A DNA stretch of 7,432 bases from JBDHUX01 sp039809405 (GTDB lineage: Bacteria; Patescibacteriota; Gracilibacteria; Absconditabacterales; Absconditicoccaceae): assembly GCA_039809405.1 (NCBI GenBank), contig JBDHUX010000048.1, positions 1-7,432 on the forward strand, written 5' to 3'. Below the pieces are notes generated by a model. That model did not search any database and had not been told where the DNA came from. It saw only the letters and a list, made by a program, of their open reading frames with translations. Positions 1 through 6,085 of this stretch are shown in pieces. A program made the translations under genes and the position numbers. The first letter of the stretch is position 1. Every line of letters starts with the position of its first letter.

Positions 1-2
1 GG

Positions 3-383
3 TGGGAGTTAGTATTGATAGGTGGTGTATTGTCAGCTTTGTTCGGGTTATTTTTAATATTTATATTAGACAATCATCCTAGACTACAAGGTGGCAATAA
101 TAATCCAGTTACACCACCTGTCACTACTCCCACAACCTCACAAGAGGAAGAGTATGCGATGGTACCAGTAAGTGGAGGCAATTATGCAAGCGATCACTCA
201 ATAATCATAAACGGAGACATAAATGCTCCTGTTACGATCGTATTTGGTGATATGACTAGGACATACTATCCGCCTAGTCAGAACAGAAACAGTGATAGTA
301 TTGATGAGGTCATTAAAAAAACTCGTCAAGAGGTTACTGACGTGATCTCAGGTAAAAAATCTCCTGCTACTGGAGAGAGATAA
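3..383 (+). CDS. C-terminal part of a single-helix membrane protein, 5' end outside the window
   Basis: The frame is open to the left edge, so the true start probably lies outside the window; a TTG at 15 is the first possible internal start. The visible 126 residues begin with a hydrophobic stretch (about residues 4-22, GGVLSALFGLFLIFIL core) that should be a membrane helix. A Pro/Thr linker (PVTPPVTTPTT) follows, then a short beta-like segment (SIIINGDINAPVTIVFGD) and a charged tail ending in TAA. I do not recognise the family; the layout suggests a small anchored protein with a soluble C-terminal domain. Its glycines all use GGN and none uses TGA, unlike every complete gene further right, and its GC content is near 40%. 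It ends just before a strong terminator, so it is the last gene of its transcript. The frame is convincing; the function is unknown. Confidence 0.6.
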   Translation, partial: WELVLIGGVLSALFGLFLIFILDNHPRLQGGNNNPVTPPVTTPTTSQEEEYAMVPVSGGNYASDHSIIINGDINAPVTIVFGDMTRTYYPPSQNRNSDSIDEVIKKTRQEVTDVISGKKSPATGER

Positions 384-389
384 GTAGCA

Positions 390-434
390 ACCCAGTTTTA
401 CTGGGTAAAAGAGCGGTCCTCCGCTCTTTTTTTC
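390..434 (+). terminator. Tandem-hairpin Rho-independent terminator
   Basis: Two perfect stem-loops follow the TAA at 383. The first is ACCCAGT / ACTGGGT (390-396 with 400-406, loop of 3). The second is AAAGAGCGG / CCGCTCTTT (408-416 with 421-429, loop TCCT), whose 3' arm runs into a T tract up to 434. The second alone is a textbook intrinsic terminator and ends the transcript of the upstream partial gene. Confidence 0.9.
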
Positions 435-470
435 TTTTTGTAGAAATACATTTATCATCCAGACCACTCT

Positions 471-776
471 TGTCATCCCGCAAGCTTGTTCCGCTGTATA
501 GCGGAAGACTGCGTGGTCTTAATGTTGTGCGAAAGAGTATTGTCATTCAGAGGAGCGGAGTAACAAAGGATCCAAATCATTGCAAGGTTAAAGTTTGAAA
601 ACTACAGGAGAACTGGATTCCTCGGCAGGTTCGGAATGACAATTACTGTCATCCTGCCTGCTCCGCACGAAGTTGCGGAGAACAAAGTGAAGAACCTCCA
701 GCGAGATAGTTTAAAATCATTGTCATCCAGAGGGGGCGGAGCGACAAAGGATCCAGGTCACTGCAAGATTAAAATC
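471..776. repeat. GC-rich dispersed palindromic repeats, tandem composite
   Basis: No convincing gene lies between 435 and 809. The stretch holds four elements starting with TGTCAT(T/C)C at 471, 541, 647 and 721. Elements 541 and 721 are clear direct copies of about 54 bp, sharing CAGAGG, GCGGAG, ACAAAGGATCCA and TGCAAG. Elements 471 and 647 share TGTCATCC(C/T)GC and each has a perfect 7-bp hairpin: TTCCGCT/AGCGGAA at 489-506 and CTCCGCA/TGCGGAG at 661-680. The element at 541 closes on an inverted arm (CTGGATTCC at 613-621 and GGAATGACAA at 633-642), giving a palindrome of about 100 bp. The A-B-A'-B' order with spacings of 176 and 180 bp suggests duplication of a two-part unit. These resemble the GTCATTC...GAATGAC intergenic palindromes of many bacteria, such as those of rickettsiae. 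From 777 to 809 I see only AT-rich sequence. Confidence 0.75.
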
Positions 777-809
777 ATAACAATCATAAACTATAGAAAT
801 CAGCTTATC

Positions 810-2492
810 TTACAATATACCATCATCATACTTATCTACATCTATCCTCTGTTTTGGAACTAAGAGCAGATAATTTATAGTAGTCAAAAGATGTTGCATC
901 GAAAGGCAAAAATAGCGATGGGTATTGCGTAGACTTGATAATTCCAAATCAGCTATAGTTTCTAGTATCTTATTATCAGACATCTCAGTTATAAATCTGG
1001 CATCTCACTCACTATACTCTTTTAGTATGTTATTAAATTGCTTCATCTCACCTTCGCTCACACCATCTTTGATCATATCGCCTAGCATCTCATATATTTT
1101 TACTATGGTAGTTTGGTTTCTCTGGAAATAGTCACGGACGACAGGGTTTTTGGTATCCATTATGTCTCTCATATTGCTTGCGATATCTTTTAGAAACTTT
1201 GATGTATACACTGCATTATTAATTCACTTATGTATATCTTCTATCTTATCGGACATCCTGCTGTCAATATTAGTTTGATCAAGAGACAAGATGTACTTAT
1301 ATAATTTATCTTCAATCTGTTTTATATAATCGTACTGATCAGTATATGATGATATATTATGATCTGACTGTTTGTCTTCTACCTCATCTAGCAGTATATA
1401 TTTGCTATCTACACCAAACAAGTATATATTTAGATCAAATACTTTTTTTAGAAGATATATTGCATCAGTCCTTAGAGATACAATGCTTGCCTCTATAGGA
1501 GCTCATGAAGATAATTTTTCTATACTGAGTTCGTGATTATATGTTCTATCAGGTACAACTCGCTCTATAAACCTTGTAAATAATCAGATTAGTGGAGTAA
1601 ATAATATAGCACCAGATATATTAAATATAGTATTAAAAAGTGATATAGCTATAACAGGATCATATCAATCTCACAACAGGTTTTCTACTATGTCAACAAG
1701 ATAATAACAAAATATGTATCACAAAGTTACTATAGTTAAATTGTAAAAAAAGTGCGATAGTGCTATCTGTTTTTGTACTGTTTTACCATTTATAGAAGCC
1801 AATAGTACCGGGAAAGTACTACCAATATTGGCTCATAATACGAGTCATGCTGCCATAGTAAGATCCAATCCTCATGTAGCCATAGCTGACAATATGATAG
1901 CCATCATAGCACTACTAGACTGCATAATCATAGTCACAACACATCAGATAATAACAAATATTATCAGTGGTAAGTGGGTGTACTGCGAAAAGTTAAATGC
2001 ACCTGCAAAAGTGGTTACACTACCTTTCATATACTCCAATCATAGTAGCAACATACCAAATCAAACTAAAAATAGTGCAGCATTTCTCCACTTGCTTGTC
2101 TCTTTTATAAACATAAATCACAAACTACCAAATCATATTATAGGCAATACAATTGAACTCATATCAAGTTTGAAGCCAAAAAATACAATTACCCAATTTC
2201 AAAGTACAGTACCAACATTGGCTCATATTATACCAGCTATGCCATTACTTAAAGTTATCATACCCACTCATACAAATCAAAGTATGATAAAAGAAACCAA
2301 CGCACTACTCTGTAAGATGGTAGTAACAGTGACTCATGTAAGTATGGATTTGATCCATCATTTAGTCCATTTATGTATTAGTTCTTTCATTTTTTGACCA
2401 GATCCATTGTGTATAGCTTGCTCAAAAACATTCATACCATAAAGGAACATGCCAAGTCATCATAAGAAAGATATGTAATCTATACTTTGCAT
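810..2492 (-). CDS. Na+/phosphate cotransporter (NptA/YjbB type) with C-terminal PhoU-like domain
   Basis: The protein has 560 residues when TGA is read as Gly (more than twenty in-frame TGA codons). Known family role: sodium-driven phosphate transport across the inner membrane. The N-terminus, MQSIDYISFLGGLGMFLYGM, is typical of the family. The two inverted halves each carry the signature QSSSA (from residues 61 and 191), followed by GANVGT (from 90) and GANIGST (from 220). Hydrophobic segments fill residues 1 to about 310. The rest, about 325-560, is helical and charged like a PhoU domain, which in this family is thought to regulate transport. Several signature glycines, including the first G of both GAN motifs, are TGA. 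ATG at 2490-2492 is chosen because a TAG lies in frame at 2532-2534 and the family N-terminus begins here. No Shine-Dalgarno is visible. Residue 311 is a CGA codon. The stop is TAA at 810-812. Confidence 0.95.
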
Positions 2493-2538
2493 ACTGATAG
2501 AGTTAGAATTGTAATCAATGTAAATCAATATCTATTTG

Positions 2539-2566
2539 ATTATATATAAATATACCGATTTGTCAA
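2539..2566 (-). promoter_or_regulatory. Consensus sigma-70-type promoter of the Na+/phosphate cotransporter
   Basis: On the minus strand TTGACA (2566-2561) is followed after 16 bp by TATAAT (2544-2539); both hexamers match consensus perfectly. The expected start point near 2532 gives a 5' UTR of about 40 nt before the ATG at 2492. A second TTGAC-like hexamer lies about 12 bp upstream. No Shine-Dalgarno precedes the ATG. Confidence 0.85.
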
Positions 2567-2584
2567 ATATATAGTCAAACTTGA

Positions 2585-2619
2585 TAAAAAATACAAAAAA
2601 AATCTACTATATGAAGTAG
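2585..2619 (-). terminator. Probable weak intrinsic terminator of the FecR-like gene
   Basis: On the minus strand a 5-bp stem (CTACT/AGTAG, 2604-2608 with 2615-2619, 6-nt loop) is followed by eight T's, then GTA and a further T run (about 2602-2586). It lies about 100 nt after the stop of the FecR-like gene and just before the promoter of the next gene. The stem is short, but the same bases belong to a larger inverted repeat that could strengthen it. Confidence 0.5.
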
Positions 2620-2722
2620 GGATACGCATAATAAAAATTACATAAAATAAATAACAAATTATGTATTAGTAATATTTATTTTATCCGTATTATATCAATA
2701 TACTCATCATATATAGTAGATT
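2601..2722. repeat. Nested AT-rich inverted repeat
   Basis: The outer arms AATCTACTATATGA (2601-2614) and TCATATATAGTAGATT (2707-2722) are complementary apart from two extra bases. Inside them ATACG (2622-2626) can pair with CGTAT (2686-2690), and the inner arms ATAAAATAAATA (2642-2653) and TATTTATTTTAT (2673-2684) match perfectly over 12 bp around a 19-nt loop. The right end overlaps the TAA stop of the FecR-like gene. It may form a long transcript hairpin that protects the 3' end or adds to termination. A coincidence of AT-rich sequence is possible for the outer parts. Confidence 0.55.
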
Positions 2723-4205
2723 ATCTCATATCTAATAGTTTTGCATGATCTATGTAGTAGTTATTTTTGGCAGTAGTGATAATCCTATTTAGATATATCT
2801 TTAATGTAGAATCATCATCTGTATCTAGACATGATAATCAGAACAGTTTACATCACTTGATGATATACTCCTTCATATATATAAGCGATCATCAAGATAT
2901 ATAGTTTGAATTTATTAGTTCCAATGTATAAAGTTGTTCTTGTGAAAGAAGTTTTTTTCTCGAAAGGATATCATTTATATCCTCATTTCAATTATTTTTT
3001 TCTATAGTAATATTGGATGATATATCAGTATTTATCGAATCATCTGTTGATATAGTGGTATCTATAGGTGGCGTATTTGCAATTTTGGAAATCTCATCGG
3101 AAATTGCCGCAGTAGCATCAATAGGTGCGTTGAGATTCGTGTCGATTGAATTACTTTGATTATTGTTTTTATCGACATTAGCAGCGATTAGATCGTAGTC
3201 AGTATGACTAATATCGGTACCAGTAGACAAATCTTGTTTAATCTTGGTGGAGTATATATCTTTTAACTCATCAAGGTTGGATTGTTTATCAGTTTTGACG
3301 ATAGTATTTATCTCAGATGTAAGTTCAGCTATATCTTCATCAAGTTTAGCCATATTTTTAAAAAGTTTGATCTCATTATCTATGATAGCATATTGATTGG
3401 AGTCTAGTAAGACAGCTTTGTCTCATTTGGTGTCAGATATCTCTATCGATCCATTCTGATTCACTACTACTTGATTGGTTCCATGGGTAGAAACCTTTAG
3501 ATCTATATCTTTATGAGTTGTTTTTGCGATAAACTTTGGAGTAGTTAGTGTCACTCTCATATCATCAGATGATCTGACTTCTTTGTTGGCTGGCATATTG
3601 TCTTTGTTGTTTATATTGTTATCATCGTCTATTGCCGCTGGTTGGTTTGTAGATGAGTCGACAGAGTGTAACTCTAGCTGATCTCACTCAATCAAGTTTA
3701 GAGTATACTCATTTCATGTTTTCTTAAAGCTGAGTTTAGCTGGTCAGTAAATGTTTCAGACTATCTTCTCATTTACAACAAAATCAATCTTGGATCACGT
3801 CTGGACTACCATAATGCTTCAGTCGTAAATCTTATTGGTTTGGTATGAGATGTCATCAACTACAATCGCATATTTACCATCTACATTGATAACTTGACCT
3901 ATACTATCAGCATATACGGTATTGTATCAAATATAATTATCTAGTATAAAATCTTTTATATTGGTCGAGAACATTACAAACACAATAAGTAACATAACCA
4001 ATGCTACCCTATAACCAAATAAATGATTTTTTAGATATGAGTGTATGTTGTTTAGCCGTGAAGTCAAGTTATTTGAATGTATTTGATTATCAGAAAAATT
4101 TGTATCAATCTTTGATAAAAATTGATTGTAAATCTTATCTTTTTGCTTTTGATCGAGTTTTATATTTTTATAATTCTCAAAAAACTGTGACAACGATGTC
4201 TTCAT
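2721..4205 (-). CDS. Single-pass membrane protein with FecR-like extracytoplasmic domain
   Basis: 494 residues with about thirteen in-frame TGA read as Gly. Residues 1-63 are charged and probably cytoplasmic. A membrane helix (about 65-80, RVALVMLLIVFVMF core) follows. After it, YADSIGQVINVDGKY opens a beta-rich region (about 100-185) and a second one near 225-285 has the FecR-like pattern TPKFIAKT...GTNQVVVNQNGSIEI. The C-terminal 200 residues are Asp/Thr/Ser-rich, then helical. In known systems FecR-type proteins are membrane anti-sigma regulators, but many FecR-domain proteins have no sigma partner, and none is seen here. The frame is open up to a TTG at 4307, but that codon touches the -10 box, so ATG at 4203-4205 is preferred. 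Residue 50 is a lone CGG. No Shine-Dalgarno is visible. The gene model is secure; the FecR assignment is by pattern only. Confidence 0.8.
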
Positions 4206-4265
4206 TGGTGTAATTAGATTTATATTGTATTGTGAACCAAAAATATAGCTAGCAAATAGTATATT

Positions 4266-4295
4266 GTGTATTATCGAAAAGTATCCATAATACAC
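4266..4295 (-). promoter_or_regulatory. 5' UTR stem-loop of the FecR-like gene
   Basis: GTGTATTAT (4266-4274) and ATAATACAC (4287-4295) form a perfect 9-bp stem with a 12-nt loop. It sits within the first 40 nt of the predicted transcript, about 60 nt before the ATG at 4205. It could stabilise the RNA or be a regulatory element. Nothing else is evident in the leader. Between 4338 and 4449, up to the stop of the next gene, I see only AT-rich sequence. Confidence 0.5.
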
Positions 4296-4306
4296 CGCTA
4301 CAACCA

Positions 4307-4337
4307 ATTATACTATAAAATTTTTATTTTGTGACAA
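4307..4337 (-). promoter_or_regulatory. Probable promoter of the FecR-like gene
   Basis: On the minus strand a perfect TATAAT (4312-4307) is preceded by TTGTCA (4337-4332) with a long spacer of 19 bp. The expected start near 4300 gives a leader of about 95 nt to ATG 4205 and excludes the alternative TTG start at 4307. Confidence 0.6.
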
Positions 4338-4449
4338 CTATTTTTAGATTATTATATAACTATTGATTATTTGGATATTGAGTAAAAACATAAAACGAAT
4401 AGGATAAATTGGTTGACAGGCGTAGAACTCAATCTGCAAAGATACTAAT

Positions 4450-5190
4450 CTAATCTCCATAGTGCAGGATCTGATACTCGCCTACTTTTATATCAGAAAT
4501 TTTATATTTACCAAAAGACGTCCTATGTAGTTTAAAAATCTTCAATCATGCGTATCTGAGTACTCTTCTGATATGTCTTTTGTATCATTGTTTAAGTTTA
4601 ATAATTAGTTTTACATTGTTTTGATTTTGATACTGCTCTACTGATACAAATTTGAGTAATGGTCATCTGTCTGCCACATCTCCAAAATCATCTACTCTTA
4701 CTCACCTTTCAAACTCTATGATCTGAGCTTCGCTCAGTTTCTTATCCACCAATACATGATAAGTTTTTACTAAGTCCGCTGATGGATGTCATAATTTATG
4801 TATAATTTTTTTATCATTGGTCATAAGCAACAATCATGAACTATCTTTATCAAGCCTTCAAATATAATCCCAAGTTGCAAACTCTTTCGGTAATATATCA
4901 TAAATTATATCAGATCATTTCTCTTGCCTCTCCCTAGATACTACATATCATCTTGGTTTATGAAATAACATGATACAAGAGTCAACCACCGGGAAAGACT
5001 GTATAATTTCTTTTACACTTGCCCTACCTAGTGTACTCAAATCAACAGATATTTTATCACCTATACTCACTTCAGACAAATAATCTTCTACAATGTCATT
5101 GTTAATCTTGACGTCTCCATCTTTGATCAGCTGGATAATTTTTCTCCTAGCTAAGCCGTATTTGATCTGTAAATAAGAAATAAGTCTCAT
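4450..5190 (-). CDS. rRNA pseudouridine synthase, RsuA/RluB family
   Basis: 246 residues with nine in-frame TGA as Gly. The family isomerises specific uridines of ribosomal RNA to pseudouridine in the cytoplasm. An N-terminal S4 RNA-binding domain (about 1-60; MRLISYLQIKYGLARRKII, then DGDVKINNDIV) is followed by HKPRGYVVS (77-85) and the catalytic loop GRLDKDSSGLLLMTND, starting at residue 111 with Asp114 as the expected nucleophile. HPSADLVKTYHV and the C-terminal GYKRHIRRVL (from 202) are also typical. Length and domain order match the family. Glycines of HKPRG, GRLD and SSG are all TGA, which strongly supports the recoding. All arginines use AGA or AGG. ATG at 5188-5190 is the natural start of the S4 domain; further upstream there is only a TTG, then a stop. 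The exact target (RsuA, RluB, RluE or RluF type) cannot be told. The stop is TAG. Confidence 0.95.
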
Positions 5191-5201
5191 GATCAAAAAA
5201 A

Positions 5202-5268
5202 TCAGATTATACTATATAAATAAAAACTATAAAAGTAAAACCTACATAGGTATGTAAAGATAATCTGA
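5202..5268. repeat. 9-bp inverted repeat in the divergent promoter region
   Basis: TCAGATTAT (5202-5210) and ATAATCTGA (5260-5268) are perfect inverted copies with centres about 58 bp apart. The left copy covers most of the -10 box of the leftward gene. This could be a pair of regulator sites in the region between two divergent genes. In AT-rich DNA chance is a real alternative. Confidence 0.35.
5206..5211 (-). promoter_or_regulatory. -10 box of the pseudouridine synthase gene
   Basis: A perfect TATAAT on the minus strand (5211-5206) ends 15 bp before the ATG at 5190, so the mRNA should begin with only about 8-9 nt of leader. No good -35 hexamer is visible at the usual spacing, only T-rich sequence. 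There is no Shine-Dalgarno. Confidence 0.55.
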
Positions 5269-5319
5269 CGATAGTTATTTTACTGGATAATACAAGATGA
5301 TAATGTAATTAATAATCTA

Positions 5320-5347
5320 TTGAAATATGGAGGTGGTTTTTTATACT
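5320..5347 (+). promoter_or_regulatory. Promoter of the cytochrome b5 lipoprotein gene
   Basis: TTGAAA (5320-5325), a 16-bp spacer and TATACT (5342-5347) make a good sigma-70-type promoter. The predicted start near 5354 leaves a 5' UTR of about 44 nt. The GGAGG at 5329-5333 lies inside the spacer, about 65 nt before the start codon, so it is not a ribosome binding site for this gene. Confidence 0.65.
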
Positions 5348-5397
5348 GCACTCATAAATAATTTATTTTACATTTAACAATTAACAAAATTAGCAAA

Positions 5398-5838
5398 ATG
5401 CAAATGAAAAAATCAATCTTGACCCTTAGTTTGGTGCTCGTGTCTACATTATTTCTTTACTGATGCACTCAGTCAAATAATAATACAGATACATCGACCT
5501 TGGGAGACACTAGAGAAGAGACAACAGGAGGTACATTGATCCCCACAGAAACACAAGAACCTACAGAGACACAAGAAACTGCACAAGAAAATACTCAGCT
5601 GGCTTTATTTAACGTATCTGATGTAGATATGCACAAAGATATCACATCTTGTCGATCTATCATAAGTGGTAATGTTTATGATCTTACTACCTGGATTCCT
5701 AAACACCCAGGGTGAGAAGATGCTATATTGCAACTATGTGGTAAAGATGGCACAAAAAGCTTCGAAGCTATGCACTGATGAAAAGAACTACAAGCAGAGA
5801 CTCTGGCTTGATTTAAGATAGGTACTCTTAGTGAGTAA
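5398..5838 (+). CDS. Lipoprotein with cytochrome b5-like heme-binding domain
   Basis: 146 residues with five in-frame TGA (residues 22, 106, 127, 128, 138) as Gly. Residues 1-22 are a lipoprotein signal peptide ending in the lipobox LYGC, so Cys23 should be lipidated and the protein anchored outside the cytoplasmic membrane. A Thr/Glu/Gln-rich linker (about 24-66, with PTETQE twice) leads to a cytochrome b5 domain (about 69-146): NVYDLTTWIPKHPGG, then CGKDGTKSFEAMHGG. His103 and His126 are the expected axial heme ligands; HPGG is complete only if TGA is Gly. Such domains carry single electrons or bind heme or related ligands. Residue 86 is a CGA codon exactly where the family has Trp (C-W-x-I-I). 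ATG 5404, giving MKKS, is an equally good start. No Shine-Dalgarno is visible. No partner reductase or oxidase lies in the window. Confidence 0.92.
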
Positions 5839-5890
5839 GATATCACAAATTTTGTTATCTGGGTATCAAAATATTTGGAGATGATCTAAG

Positions 5891-5925
5891 TCTATATCGT
5901 ATGTAGGTATGGTATAGATTTTTTT
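5891..5925 (+). terminator. Rho-independent terminator after the cytochrome b5 gene
   Basis: TCTATATCGTAT (5891-5902) pairs with GTATGGTATAGA (5907-5918) over 12 bp, including several G-U pairs, around the loop GTAG; seven T's follow (5919-5925). It lies about 50 bp after the TAA at 5838. From 5926 to 6051 I see no gene, only AT-rich sequence. Confidence 0.65.
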
Positions 5926-6051
5926 ATACATATAAATCTTCTACAATCGCTCTTATGTTAATTTTAGAAGGCAATACAGAATATTTGACTATCTTGATAC
6001 AAAACCTTCAAAATATAAATACTATATGTATCACTATACTAGTGAATTATA

Positions 6052-6081
6052 TTGACAAACAGATAAATAAAATTATATTAT
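6052..6081 (+). promoter_or_regulatory. Promoter placed for a leaderless mRNA
   Basis: A perfect TTGACA (6052-6057) is followed by TATATT (6074-6079, spacer 16) or TATTAT (6076-6081, spacer 18). The expected start point, 6-8 nt beyond the -10 box, falls on or within a few bases of the ATG at 6086. There is no room for a Shine-Dalgarno sequence, so translation of a leaderless transcript is likely. Confidence 0.7.
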
Positions 6082-6085
6082 AAGT

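Noticed and set aside
471..776. CRISPR array
   Set aside because: There are two alternating element types with imperfect copies, no regular short spacers and no cas gene.
636..863. 75-residue open frame on the plus strand
   Set aside because: It runs through the palindromic repeats and then over the 3' end of the minus-strand transporter gene; it has no domain-like sequence.
925..1131. 68-residue open frame on the plus strand
   Set aside because: It lies opposite the PhoU-like domain of the transporter gene and is a shadow.
1828..2397. 189-residue open frame on the plus strand
   Set aside because: It is the antisense shadow of the Na+/phosphate cotransporter, whose minus-strand frame carries both QSSSA motifs and GAN motifs in order.
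810..2492. Transporter gene as a pseudogene with many nonsense and frameshift mutations
   Set aside because: All interruptions are in-frame TGA, many at conserved glycines, with no frameshift over 560 codons; recoding explains them fully.
4001..4213. 70-residue open frame on the plus strand
   Set aside because: It is antisense to the N-terminal part of the FecR-like gene.
4206..4307. N-terminal extension of the FecR-like protein to a TTG at 4307
   Set aside because: The TTG touches the TATAAT box, and the region contains a perfect hairpin and no protein-like pattern, so it is better explained as 5' UTR.
5329..5336. GGAGGTGG as a Shine-Dalgarno for the cytochrome b5 gene
   Set aside because: It lies about 65 nt before the ATG and inside the -35/-10 spacer, so it should not even be transcribed.
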